A DNA stretch of 64,000 nucleotides from Dryas octopetala (GCA_963921425.1 OY992833.1:18145738-18209737), one strand, 5' to 3'. Counted from the first letter of the stretch, positions 12,403 through 24,383 are shown. Notes: generated from the sequence alone by a model not told the origin. Program-made: numbers and translations.

Positions 12403-15400
12403 CTACTTTCCGTGGGACAAAAAATTTGGAGACAAACTATTATGATCAAAATCGTTCACAGGCTCACTCTTGCTCCTTCCATTGCCCGGCTTGCTCTTTC
12501 TACGTGCCTCTCCACCCCTTTCACCATCTCTTCTGTCTAGGTCTCTCTTAGCAAGAGTTGCAGGGGTTCCCTTGGGGGCCTCATAAAGAGTCACACCACT
12601 ATGAAGCGTAGCTTCACGGTTGTCTCCTGTTTGAAGAGACTCAAGGATTTCAACCACCTGGCTCATAAGGGGCCTCCCTTTCGGGTTTTGGCTAAGGCAT
12701 TGGTATGCCAAATGGGCAACCTTCATTGCAGTTTTAAATGAGTACTGGCCTTCCAGTCTAGGGTCTACAATCCTCATAAGCTTCTTATTATGGTTCAAGA
12801 GTGGGCGAGCCCACTCAACCAGGTTGTGTTCTCGGCTGGGCCTGCTCTTATCCATTGCTCTCCTTCCAATGAGCAGTTCAAGTAGCACCACTCCATATCC
12901 ATAAACATCACTTCGAGCTGTTAGATGCCCTGTTTGGATCAATTTAATACTCAGTCATGGCCTACTATGGTTTCAACTACCAATCTATGACGTAAATATT
13001 ACCAATAATGAGAAAGGAATTCAACAAATATTACTTTGAAGGTATACTGCATTTAAAAAAGAAAAAACCAAGTTGTGATAATGCTTAATATATCTAGTTT
13101 TCATCTACAAAGGCATTCATATAAAGCACTCAAATTTGTCCAAATTTAATGTACATGGGGAGAAAATACAATAGGGAAGGGAGGGAGGGAAGGAGGGAGG
13201 CAGGGTGGAAAAAGAGAGAGGATAATATATATATATATATATATATTTTTTTTTTTGTGTTAAGAGAGGGGATAGTTTATAGGATTTCCTCTCATTCTTT
13301 CCTTATAATCAGAAGCACATGAAGCCTGCGGATGAAAACCAATGTATATGATGCAATATAACAATGAAGCACTACAAGATGCCATGAGAGTTACACGCTT
13401 TATCTTTAGCATGTTAACATGCTAAAAGCCTAAAACAACACATTTCTTTTTTTTTTTTTATTGGCAAAGGCAAATATTTGTGAGTCTTTATTGAGAAAAT
13501 AAAAGAATAGCGTTTTATAAAATAACTCAGCGGTGCAGTTATGAAACAACTCACCAGTCATTACATACTCAGGAGCAGCATATCCATATGTGCCCATCAC
13601 TCGTGTTGAAACATGGGTTTGGTCTCCCATAGGCCCTTCCTTTGCAAGGCCAAAGTCTGAAAGCTTTGCATTAAAATCCTGCAGGTATCGTTTAATTTTC
13701 AGCAACAAACCAACATAGTTTCCTCAAGAGAAGTCACTCATTAGACAACTGCATGCATATCTATGTTCAATTTAAAAATACCAGTCTTTGTTTGCCAAAA
13801 ATGGATAAAGAATCATGAAGCATTGTGTGGACTTCATCTTTTGGTTTGAATTTCATTTGTGAAAGTAGTCTAACTTTTTATAAAGCTCATTAAAGAAATC
13901 AGATTTTTTTCTTTAAATTTTTTCTAACAGCTCCTCAATAAGATGGTTCAATTGTTATAAATGCAATATGCAAGATAGCAATGAGAAGAAAACTAACCCC
14001 ATCTAACAAGATGTTTGATGTCTTGAAGTCACGGTAAATGATTGGTCTCTCTGCACCATGAAGGAAAGCAAGCCCTTTTGCAGCATCTAAAGCAATCTTC
14101 AGTCTTCTTGACCATGTAAGTGTACATCCCACTCCTACCACCCAAAACAAAAGAAATGATTAAGGCATTAAGCAAAACATGCATAATGTCCTAAATATGG
14201 TTTTCAATTTCAACCACAATATGCAGGAGATCTAAGTTTTGGGGTGTCGAAAGTATCCACTAGAACACCCAATCACATGTTGTTGCAAAAGACCACCTGC
14301 AATTCCAAGTATCTTAGCAGTTGGTGGACCTTTTTTATATTACAATTTACAGCTTACACTATACATTTCCTGCAGCATAATTATAATATAAAGAATGGTT
14401 CACAACATTTCAGAGATGAACAATGATAACACTTGTTTATATCTAATAAAAGGGCAGGTGCACAAAAAGTGTCAATTTTCTATGTACAGGTGTCAAGTTT
14501 CCTAGAATTTGAAAGAGAAACAAATTTTACACTGTTTTTTTTTTTTGGATACCCAGCAATCCCCCAGACAGACGTGGCTTCAAAACTGGGGCCCCCCGCC
14601 GAACCCTACAATCTTTTATAGGCAGGAAACTGTAGCAAATAGCTAAATGGGTACCTTTGGAGGAATCGAACCCCAGACCACATAGGAGCAAACCATGGGC
14701 CTGACCACTCGACTAGACCCTCGTTGGTAAACAAATTTTACACTGTTAACTGCAGTTTATTTCTACAAATTTGTCTATGCATATTTGAGTGAAGTTTCAT
14801 CTTCCCTCTACCCCCCTCTTGTTTATTATTGGGAAGACAATTTTCTTAATAACTTAAAAAGCCTTCAAACCCTCTTTCTAGCTAGGAAGTCTTAGCAGAA
14901 AAATAAAAAGAAAAAAACAAGTCAAAGACCCAGCCTGAAACTGGTGAATAAGGGTGTCGGAAGGCCACTGACAAAAAGACAAAAGACTACCCAAAAGAGC
15001 AAGACAAAAAAAATAAGAGAAAGACTAATAGGTGGTACATGATATGCTGAAGCATAGGGAATTAGGCATGACAAGGGAGACATAAATTTTGTTTTCTTAC
15101 CAACTTGAACAGTGAACAAGTTACAAGTGCCAAAACATAATGAAAATGATGGATATTTTGGCTTTTTTAAAGCAATAAATTACAGAGTAATCTAAAAAGC
15201 ATATAAATAGGCTTCACATGAAACCTCATCTAATTAACATCCAATAGACTTCTGATAGCATAAGACACTTACTGCGAAAAAGATGTCTTTCCAGGCTGCC
15301 ACTTGCCATGTATTCATAGACCAATAGCCGGTGGTCATCCTCACAGCAGTACCCAATCAGATTCACAAGATTAGGGTGACTAAGCTGTCCTAAATAGTTA

Positions 15401-16803
15401 ACTTCTGCCTGCAAGACAAACGAAATATGACAAAAGGATGCAAATTAATCACCACTATATATGGAAGCATCCATGAAAGAAGGCTTAGCTTATAAAAAAA
15501 TTCAAACAAATGAAATCAGAGGAAAAAATCTGCCAAATGCCACTGATCAGGCATGGTTTCCAACTTTCCTGTTCTATGAACTAGGAGTTGTTGAGAGACA
15601 AATACCTGTTTAAACAACACAGCAGGAACGATAATCTACCCTACATGTTAGATCAATATCTTTTCTTGCCATGTCAGTTATCATCGCTAAAACAAACGTT
15701 ACCAATACCATATTCATTTCTAAAGCCCATAGACCATGATTTTCCATTATTGCTTCTCTCTTTGACTAGATCCTTGCTATTGAAAATTAAAATCAACTTC
15801 TCACTTAAATCTATCCCTTGATAGTTTGATTTTGCCCTTAATCACTGATTCACTAATCAAGACAAACATGTTGCATCCACACACATATATCTCCAAAATG
15901 AATTTTATTGGGGAATAACTGATTCTAAAAGGTGTTGGACAAAAATCCATTACAAGGACGGTAAAGCTGTATTATCCTACAGAAGAGAGGAACCAAAAAG
16001 GACAGCTTGGGGGCAATGTTTATGCACAATGCAACTTGTCTGAATGCTATTGGAATTTGCTTTTTGTAAAAAAGTAACCCTCATCGATTTCCAAGTAAGA
16101 GCATCAATAGTTGAGAGAAATTTAAGCTATTGCTGATAGAGCTTGCTCACAAGTCAAGAAGTAAAGAAACTTGGACTAGCACAACAGGAGGCAACATAAT
16201 ATTTGGAATGGAACGATCATGCTTTCACACAAACACAACATTCTGTCAGCAGTATTGGAATGTATTCATCTTCCACATTCGTCACTAGAAACTCCCTCTA
16301 CTTTGTTTTCACAACAAAAATTTATCTTCTTTATCAGAATGGAGAACAATATACAAACCAACCATTGTAAAGCCTCATTTCTAAAAAAATAAATATGATA
16401 AAAGGGAGATGAGTCAAATACCAGCCATTCCCTGTCACCTTGGTACCCTTCTGGATTAAGCTCCTTAATGGCGACTTGTGTGGTCTTGTAACCCGCCCTC
16501 ACAGTCTCATCAATAACTCCTCTATATACAACTCCAAAACCACCCTCGCCAAGAATTAGATCAGGCCGGAAATGTTTTGTGACCAACCTCATCTCATCAT
16601 AAGTAAAGATTTTGACATTGATATATCCAGGACTTTGACGAAGGTCTTTGACATCCTTGGAAGCCAAAGGAGTGTTCCAAGAACTTCCATCCGGTTTACT
16701 TTGAGATGCAGCAGGGTCATGTCCTACATCAATTGAATTTTTTCACAAGAAAAAGGAAAATATTATGCTAACAATCATTACTAAAATCATTTAACTAACC
16801 CCC

Positions 16804-16874
<71 letters not shown>

Positions 16875-17763
16875 TCTGAGCTTAAAACTAAACCATTATT
16901 TCCGAAAAACGGCCACCTTATTAATTCACAGAGAAGGCCACTGGCCTAACATAGAAAGACTACATATCTCTTGCTGGTTGCCTCTCAACCATACTCTCAT
17001 GCAAATTAAATTTTATAACTGTTTACTATTTACCAATCAATGCGATTTAAATTTTGAAATAAGGGCACCTTTTGGCCGCAGTAAATGCACAGAATGAACA
17101 ACATTATTCAACAACAAAAACAATAAGTATACTCAATAACTATCATAAATACTTTTTATATATCAGAACTATATTTAAAAAGTACAAAATCAATTTTAAT
17201 TTCATGTTTCACATCCTCATATGCCACACCATAAGAAAAAAAAAAAAAAAAACAAACACACACACACAATACTCCAACATCAAAGTCCTATGAGTGATGC
17301 TCACCAACCAAAAAAAAAAAAAAAACATATCTAATGTGTGACACATTTACTATCATTAACAAACTTCAATAAATGCTTCAAATCCAGTCACCTGGTTAGA
17401 AATCAATATGACCAAGACCAATGGCAACAAGTAAAAAATGAAAACTATGATTTTCATAATATTTAATGCAAGAAAACCCAATTATTTCCCTTCTCCCCTA
17501 ACTGTGCCTAATTTCCATTATGAGTCACATTTCCTGGAAACTAAAAGATCCAAAATTTTTATATTAATTATAAGAAAGCTCTAAACATGAAATGCATTTA
17601 AAGCTAACAAGCAACATTAAATAAAACTACCGAATACCCAATTAACTAAATGCGAAGCAAATTCAATTGTATGTTGAAGTAGTAGCATAAATGACATACC
17701 TGATGAATTTTTCAGCACATAATTGGGTTGCTGCTCCCTTTCCTTACTGAAACAAATCCCCAT
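12403..17763 (-). CDS. PBL17: PBL17-like receptor-like cytoplasmic kinase (RLCK subfamily VII)
   Basis: Ser/Thr kinase expected to act at the plasma membrane below receptor kinases in immune signalling (family knowledge). Minus-strand exons 17763-17700, 16723-16422, 15408-15273, 14134-13998, 13678-13555 and 12929-12403 join in phase to 429 aa. The start MGICFS has Gly2 and Cys4, a myristoylation/palmitoylation signal. Kinase motifs: glycine loop [11 protein letters not shown] (80-90), catalytic Lys in VAIK (Lys108), YRDFK with Asp203 (RD-type), DFG 221-223, and [10 protein letters not shown] in the activation segment. After the kinase domain the basic, low-complexity tail (residues about 355-429) is disordered-looking. 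The [19 protein letters not shown] region and [17 protein letters not shown] match PBL17 closely. In-frame upstream extension of exon 1 is ignored because MGICFS is the conserved start. No broken motif. Confidence 0.93.
14535..14728 (-). mobile_element. tRNA-derived SINE in intron 3 of the kinase gene
   Basis: On the minus strand the element begins with a tRNA-like region: box A-like GGTCTAGTCGAGTGG and a perfect box B GGTTCGATTCC. It ends in a poly(A) tract (T run at about 14535-14546). Direct repeats of AAACAAATTTTACACTGTT (14518-14536 and 14729-14747, 19 bp, identical) are the target duplication. About 190 bp, antisense-neutral: it lies in the same orientation as the host gene. Confidence 0.93.
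16806..16873. repeat. Long (TC)n microsatellite in intron 1 of the kinase gene
   Basis: About 34 uninterrupted TC units, in the 1-kb intron between exons 1 and 2. GA-repeat on the transcribed strand. Highly mutable length expected. Confidence 0.95.
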
Positions 17764-19673
17764 GAATCTAAAACCAAGCCCGTATCCGCACCCGAATCCG
17801 TTTTGCATTTCAACCCCTACCTCATTTTTTCTATCATTCACAACTGATAAGCTTAGAGACCCACCGACATTCCTATCAGGGGTCCATCAAACTTGCCAAT
17901 GCGGGGTTGGTTTCTCGGAATTCGGGTCCGGATGCGATCTGGGTCGGGGCAAATTCGATGGATTCCGATGTGGGTCGCCGGAGAAATGGAGTTTTTGTCT
18001 TCTTCTTTTTTTTGTTTTTTCTTGGGGCCAACAAAAAGCCACTCAAAGTACGAAGGAAAGGGAAGATAAATAAAGGGAAGAGAGAGAAAGTGATACTGGA
18101 GAGAAGGTGAGTTTTTTTTAAGAGATAGAGAGACAGAGAGAGGAAATTGGTCCAGTTAGAGGGCAATGGGGCGAAGAAAGCGTCAAACCAGACGTACCCA
18201 AAACCTTTTTTGGCTCAATGGCTTTGGTCTTTGCCAGTTTGCCTTTCTCAGAATCTCTCTCTCTATCTATGCATTCCACAAAAATAACACAATCTGAGTT
18301 GTTGAGATTTTGGTTTTGGCTTTCTTCTCTCTGTCAATCAAAATGGGATTATTATTGGATTTGGGTATGTTTTCAGTTTTCACTCACTAGTCACTCCCCA
18401 CTTCCAACAACTTGCATTGTATTATTGTATTTGGCTTGTCTTCGTGAGAACAGTGTCAGCGTAAATAGAAAACCCCCTGTTCGTTTTTTGTTGTCTGGTA
18501 AGTGGTAACCAACCTCGAAAATTTCGAATTGAAAATTTCTAGAAATTTTGTTGGATTTTTTTTTTTAGAAAATTCAACTATTGGTTCACTTATTCTTTAG
18601 AAAGTCTCATATTTGTCCACCATCTATTTTTTGTTTCTTATTGGTTCATAAATTGTGTAATGTTTTTCATTGTGGTTTAAACCATCAAATTAACATAAAC
18701 GAATGTTTATTTTAGTCATGTGATTTGCATGTGGACTAATCTTGAGAGACAAAATTGTTCATTCATGTCTATAATAGTACTCTATATAGCCTCCCCAACC
18801 TCTCACACACTTTTACGTGCAGCAAATATGGCCAACATGTTTTGTTGCCGCTAGACCCGAATTCCTATACAACCCAATCCGGTTGAATCTTCCTTCTCCG
18901 GCTACAATTTAACGTTGGACTAACGGCATTTGACTCGTCTACTCCTCCTCCTCCTTTTCCTTATGAGATCAATCATTCATCCAAGCAACCACCATGCTCC
19001 ACAAAGAGAAACCAATCAAACCATTTGCATCAATTTTCTTATTCTAACCACGTTGGGGAACTGAACCACCACATATTTCTTCATCTCGTCATGTTGGACC
19101 TTTTCATGTCACTCTCTTGTTCATCCAATCATTGTGTACGACAGATCGAAGAATAGAAGCCGCAAATTCCTTCGTTATTTTTCGACGATTTCAACGACAG
19201 ATTAAGGCGTCTTAGGTATTAATCTTCATGATGTTGTCATGCTCTTTCTGCTATGTATAATTGGTTGGATTGGAAAATGCATAAACCCTTTCAGAACCCC
19301 AAGATCATTTTAAACAAAAACAAACAAACCAAAATGAATATAAATAAAAAAAAGGATGGAAATTAAAATATTTTTGACGGTTTGGATCCCAAGTGTTAAT
19401 GATATGAAACTATAGGATAAAAATGCAAAAAATAAAACTACAAGAACAAAATTGTAAAGTGAGTGCAAACTATAGGTACCAAAATTATATTTTGGCATAT
19501 AATTTTATTAAGTTTAGATCTAGCCCACCCTAACTAAACACGTTGAACCCTAGTATTAGCTCTTCATTTCTTCAATTGATTTGAATATTAACAATCCCTC
19601 CATTCGCTTTAATACTTTTACCTCCGCCCTTCTTATTAGTAACAAGGAGGATCATCTCTAGACTCACTTTATA
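17764..19673. other. Upstream region of the kinase gene and intergenic DNA
   Basis: The 5' UTR and promoter of the minus-strand kinase gene should lie in about 17764-18250, which contains purine-rich runs (about 18050-18150). No gene or clear structured element was found from 18250 to 19670. Confidence 0.45.
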
Positions 19674-19682
19674 ATTTAAGTT

Positions 19683-20092
19683 GGTTTTATTACATTTTAT
19701 CCACTTGAATTTTGAGGTCAATCTCATTTCACTATCTAAAAAAAAATTGTGTCAATTTACCACATGAATTAAAAATTTGTTGCAATATACCACCTCTGAC
19801 TCGTTTTGTTTAAACTTTTGTCGAAAATAAGGATGTTTTGGTCTTTTTAAGTCAATTTTCTACTGTGTCAAAGTGAGTAAAGTGTAAAAAAAAAACATTT
19901 TTTTTATAACAATATGAACTTAAAAATGACCAAAACATTCTTAATTTTAACAAAAATTGAAACAAAATGAGTCAAAGGTGGTACATTGCAACAAATTTTT
20001 AATTCAAGTAATAAATTTGCACAATTTTTTTTTTTTTAGGTGGTGAAGTAAAATTGAGTTTAAAGTTCAGGTGGGTTAAATATAAAAAAGTC
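19683..20092. mobile_element. Non-autonomous MULE, 410 bp, same family as 6938-7794
   Basis: Inverted repeats of over 100 bp begin GGTTTTATTACATTTTA and GACTTTTTATATTTAAC (right, reverse complement), sharing AAAAATTTGTTGCAAT-type internal blocks with the copy at 6938. A perfect 9-bp target duplication ATTTAAGTT is at 19674-19682 and 20093-20101. The interior is very short, making this close to a palindromic MITE. Confidence 0.9.
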
Positions 20093-20101
20093 ATTTAAGT
20101 T

Positions 20102-20122
20102 TTTTTTTTTTTTTTTTTTGCC
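20102..20122 (-). mobile_element. Poly(A)-tail-only micro-insertion
   Basis: A T run followed by GCC (reverse strand: GGC then about 18 A) is flanked by identical 20-bp direct repeats, ATAAAAAAGTCATTTAAGTT, at 20082-20101 and 20123-20142. The repeat includes the end of the MULE and its target duplication, so this insertion is younger than the MULE. Confidence 0.75.
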
Positions 20123-20278
20123 ATAAAAAAGTCATTTAAGTTAAAAGGTTCATATAGTGATTTACCAATCACATGTATTATATAAATTTAAATATTTTTG
20201 CGTCCATAAGAATTGAACCTAAACATTTATATTTACAAATTGAGGCAATGAACACTCCTTTATGATCAAGCTCTCTTA

Positions 20279-21360
20279 TGGTGCGTTTGGATGAGAAAAT
20301 TTAGAAATGCTAAGCAAATTTTAAATGACGGAATTTTAAATGATGGAATTTTAAATCATAGAATTTGTAAAATTTTTTGCTTGACTAACTAATTAGGCAT
20401 GATGAAATTCAAAATCCATGGTGCGGCTAAGACTTAAATTTAAGTTCCTTACTAGCTAGCTAGCTTTGCCGTGGTCTCCTCCGCCTAGTGCGGCTCTAGA
20501 GCCTTGGAAGCCCAGAGGCTCCCCCTTCTTGTTCTCTCTCTGTCTCGCCACACCTCCTTTTTCTCTTTTGTGCATGCTTAGCCTTTTCTTATATCACCAT
20601 TGCATTTCTTCACTCAGTACTAGGAAATTGGAAAAGAACCAAAGTCAAGAGGGGGGAGCACGCCTCTTGTTCTTTTCTTTGTTTCTTTTTGCCTGGTCTT
20701 CCTTATTTTTTTTTTTTTCCGCACTGCCTCGTTATCATGTTCCCTCTTATATTAGTTTTTCTCTTCTTTTCTGTATAGGAAATGGCAGACCCAAGTCTTT
20801 CTTTTTTATCTCCACCGTCAAACCTCTTCTTGTCATTATGTATTAGCCCTCTCTTCTTTTATGAATAGGAAACAAAACTAATCATTTCCAACTCATAGCA
20901 AATCACTCAAAGGTGGCGGGCCAAGTTTCCATCATTTAATCTCAAAGGTAGCAAATCACGTTGTATTCCTCTCAAGAGTTTATAAATTTTCAAACTAATA
21001 AAATATATTGTTGGCACCCTTAGAAGCTGGGCCTAGGCCGTTGCACTCACTCCCCCCCCCTCTAGGCCGGCCGACAGTGTTAGGGTGTGGAGGTAGTGAT
21101 GTACGTTGGCAATGAGGGTTGTGGTGGTGATGATATATGGTAGTGGTAACTGTGCTTTATCTTGGAATTTTGGAAATGACATGTATTTAGATGAAATTTA
21201 AAGTTGGGATTTATGGCTTCCAAATTCCACTTTTTTTTTCCACGTAGAATTTTAAGATTTCTTTGTCCATAATACCAAACAAGGGAATCGAAGCTTGTCA
21301 TTTCACAAATTCTGACTTTTAATTGAATTCCGAGTTCAATTTCCTCATCCAAACACATCG
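20279..21360. mobile_element. Harbinger-like/MITE element, 1082 bp
   Basis: Ends TGGTGCGTTTGGATGAG and CGATGTGTTTGGATGAG (reverse complement) match at 14 of 17, and TTA flanks both sides (20276-20278 and 21361-21363), the typical PIF/Harbinger target duplication. No transposase frame; the inside has a CT-rich stretch (20515-20790) and no gene I recognise. Confidence 0.7.
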
Positions 21361-21415
21361 TTACGGATTAGGAAAACCCATCCTATGAAAATATTATAGG
21401 GCATAACAGTAATAC

Positions 21416-22097
21416 GAGTGGTGTTATTCCCACCCACAAGTCTTATTTCCCCACCCCTCTCTAGAAAAAAAATTAATTATAGTTTTCTTCTTTATAAAAT
21501 TACTAAAAAGGGCATACTTGAAAAAAGAAACAAAACAAAGCATATTGAAATCGTCATGGCTGCTCACCTTGATCGTAATTGACGTGCAAGGTGCTCCACA
21601 TATCATCAATGGAACACAATTGGTGAGAATCCAATTGAGAGCATATGAACATGGAAATCTATAGACAGAGATAACTATTTGTGATATATTGATAAGAGTA
21701 GTGGAGTTCTAAAACGCAAAAAGTCAACACAGCACCACCAAAATGGATCTAACATTGATAGAAATTTTCGGGTCAAATTATTTTCATTGATTTAGAACAA
21801 TTCAGAATATCAATCGAAAAATTGGGCAAAACTTCTTTATTTCAATTTTTATTTGACAAACGTAGTCTTTTGAAGAGAAAATCATTCACTTTCTTCTAAA
21901 GAGGTTAATAAAAGTTAAGTTTTTAAGGTTAGGGGAAAGGAAGGAGAGGGTGGAGGAGGAGAAAGGGGGTAGGGGTTGTTTGGGATTAACTTGGGTTGTG
22001 AGGAGTAGATTTATTTTTTTAAAGAAAAGTTTTTGGGGTGTAAAATTTAATAAGGTGAGTGAGAAAATAAGAAATTAGGGTGGCAATAGTGCCACTC
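21416..22097. mobile_element. GAGTG-type MITE, about 680 bp
   Basis: Ends GAGTGGTGTTATTCCCACCC and GAGTGGCACTATTGCCACCC (reverse complement) match at 15 of 20, resembling the two further elements at 22276 and 23521. No matching target duplication is visible, so the boundaries are approximate or the flanks have decayed. Confidence 0.55.
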
Positions 22098-22275
22098 AAA
22101 AACCCGTGACATGTGCAAATGGTGATTAATCCACTCAAATTATACCAATAACCATTTGGTTTGGTGGATGACATACAGTCTCCTCTTTGTCGGTGGGTGG
22201 AAGTTCTAAGAGTTCAAAACTCATAAACCACAATTGAGGGTAAACTAGGAAATATGATTAAAAATATTAAATTAA

Positions 22276-22643
22276 GAGTGTTGTTATATGCACACTCTAT
22301 TTTTTCTCATTACACACTCATTTTTTTCAATTTAGAAAATTACAAGTTTACTTCAATTCTAAATTACCAATTTACCATAAAGGACAAATATTATTTATAA
22401 AAAAAAAACCAACAAACCACCCAAGACTTCAATCCTAGCCTCCAGCGGTCGGCGCACTCCTTATCCCTCTCTCTCTCTTTCTCCTTATCTCTCTTTCTCT
22501 TTCTCTTTCTCTTTCTCTCACTCTTTCTCTTTCTCTTTCGCACCTTCTTTTCCAAACGAGAAAGGAGGCCGACAACTTTCTGGCTCCCAAATCGAAGGTT
22601 AGAAACTTCTGATCTGGACCTTCCCGTCTGACAAGGAGGGTGT

Positions 22644-22688
<45 letters not shown>

Positions 22689-22910
22689 ATGAGGAACTTT
22701 GGCAAGACCGGAGGCTATGGGTTGGCTGTGGGTGTGCAGGGGTGGAATCAGGCTTTGGGTTGGTTGTGGGTGTGTTTTTTTTTTTCTTTTTCTTTTTGTG
22801 GGTGTGGGTATTTTGGAATTTGGGGGGTGTTTTTTGAGAAATTGTAAAAATTTAAAGACTTATATGGGGTGTGTAGTGAGAAGGAAATGAGTGTGCATAT
22901 AGCAGCACTC
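22276..22910. mobile_element. GAGTG-type MITE, 635 bp
   Basis: Ends GAGTGTTGTTATATGCACAC and GAGTGCTGCTATATGCACAC (reverse complement) with inverted repeats of about 50 bp. An 8-bp duplication TAAATTAA flanks both sides (22268-22275, 22911-22918), suggesting hAT-type transposition, though the site is AT-rich. The interior is a CT tract on the left (22470-22545) and a GA tract on the right (22647-22682). Confidence 0.75.
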
Positions 22911-22998
22911 TAAATTAAAAGAATAAAAAATAACAAAGGAGTGCATAATGACATTTTGTGAGTGCCAATAATGACTCCCTTGATTAATAAATAAAAAA

Positions 22999-23494
22999 GG
23001 CCAAATGTCACTTTTCGTCCCTTTGCTTTGTAATACTTCCACTTTTGACCTTATTCTTTTAATTTTGGCAATTTTGGTACCGTATTTCTATTATGATAGT
23101 AATTAGGTCCATTATGTCAAGTCCATCAGTTTTAGTGATGGAAAACGCCGACGTGGCATCACGTGCCCCCTCGTGACTGCCAAAATTAAAAGAACAAGGA
23201 TGAAAGTGGAAGTATTGACAAAGTACAGGGACAAAAGTGGAAGTACTGTTAAAGTACAAGGATGAAAGTAGAAGAATTATCAAAGTACAGGAACAAAAAG
23301 TGACATTTGGCCTATTAATTTTGTAATTTTGAGGGGGGCACGTGATGCCACGTCGACTTTTTTCGTCACTAAAATTAGAGTGGACCTAATTGCTATCGTA
23401 ATAGAAATATGATACCAACATTGTCAAAATTAAAAGAATAAGGATGAAAGTGAAAGTACTGTCAAAGTACAGGGACGAAAAATGATATTTGGCC
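22999..23494. mobile_element. Non-autonomous MULE, 496 bp, with an internal third terminus
   Basis: Ends GGCCAAATGTCACTTTTCGT and GGCCAAATATCATTTTTCGT (reverse complement). A perfect 9-bp duplication AATAAAAAA is at 22990-22998 and 23495-23503. A third terminus (...GACATTTGGCC) sits inside, ending at 23312, followed by an inverted copy of the central GACGTGGCATCACGTGCC region, so this is a composite of two overlapping copies. Confidence 0.85.
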
Positions 23495-23520
23495 AATAAA
23501 AAATCCACTCAAATTATAGT

Positions 23521-24383
23521 GAGTGCTACTAAATACACACCCCTAAATCTCTCAACACACACCCATTTCTCACTACACATCCCTCACACTCTCTTCAAAT
23601 TGAAAATCTCTCAAAACACACCCCACCAATTATCAATATATCCTTATTTCACTACATACCCCTTCATCTCTCTTTTTCCTTCTCTCTTCTCCCTCCTTTT
23701 CTCTCTGGCTTATCAACCCAACCACCCCGCCAAGACCAGCCGCACACAAGCTCTGACGCCCGACCATGCCGCCACAGTCCCAGTCACAGGCCATTTAGCA
23801 CTGGTTTGCCGAAAATGTGAGTTTTGTTCGACATGTACCCACCAAACATCCAGGACTTGTTTGGCAGGTACCCGCCGAACCAGCTGCAATTTTTTTATTT
23901 GCAGCGGTTCACTGTGGTTGCAACAGGTAGAGGCGCAATGTCTCAGGCAAGCTCAAAGAAGTAGGGTGAGGCTCGACATGTTGTGCTCGGTGATGGCAAG
24001 CTAGCTAGAGGAACAACTGCTAATGTTGACAGCTGGGCACTTCTCCTGAGTGGAAGCTTGACGGTGCGACACGGGAGTGGTGCTGGTGGCAACGTGCTTA
24101 TGAGTCCGGGGATGTCGCCATTGGTGTTGCAGGCTATACAGAATAGGGTGTGCAGCTTGGCTCTTTCATAGACAAAGACATAGACAGAGAAAAGGAGAGA
24201 GAAGAGAGGAGAGAGGGAATGAGATAGCAAGAGAGAGAGAGAGAGATTGATGGGTAAATGTGTAAATTCACATTGGGTTAAATGTGTAAATTCACATTGG
24301 GTTAAATGTGTAAATTCATTAATTAAATGATGGGAGTGTATCTGTGTGTTAAGAGGTTTTGGGGTGTGTAAATAGGAATACTC
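23521..24383. mobile_element. GAGTG-type MITE carrying a possible gene fragment, 863 bp
   Basis: Left end GAGTGCTACTAAATACACAC and right end (reverse complement) GAGTATTCCTATTTACACAC; 8-bp flanks ATTATAGT and ATTATAAT match at 7 of 8. The middle (about 23760-24170) has balanced base composition unlike the rest of the element and reads like exon sequence, but I do not recognise it. A 27-bp tandem repeat (ATGTGTAAATTCACATTGGG) follows at 24253-24320. The right end lies 178 bp before the prefoldin start codon. Confidence 0.65.

Noticed and set aside
16803..16873. CRISPR-like or regulatory array
   Set aside because: Plain TC microsatellite; a plant nuclear window with no spacer-repeat structure anywhere.
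20190..20275. Box B-like GGTTCAATTC on the minus strand, possible SINE
   Set aside because: No box A at proper spacing, no poly(A) end and no direct repeats found.
22391..22705. 104-aa frame with Lys/Arg/Glu and Ser/Leu runs
   Set aside because: Translated CT/GA repeats inside a MITE.
23489..24004. 171-aa frame across a MITE end
   Set aside because: Spans the transposon boundary and changes composition half way; at most part of a captured fragment, not a gene.
24180..24330. Repeated QCEFTHL peptide on the minus strand
   Set aside because: Translation of a 27-bp tandem DNA repeat in a MITE, not a protein repeat under selection.
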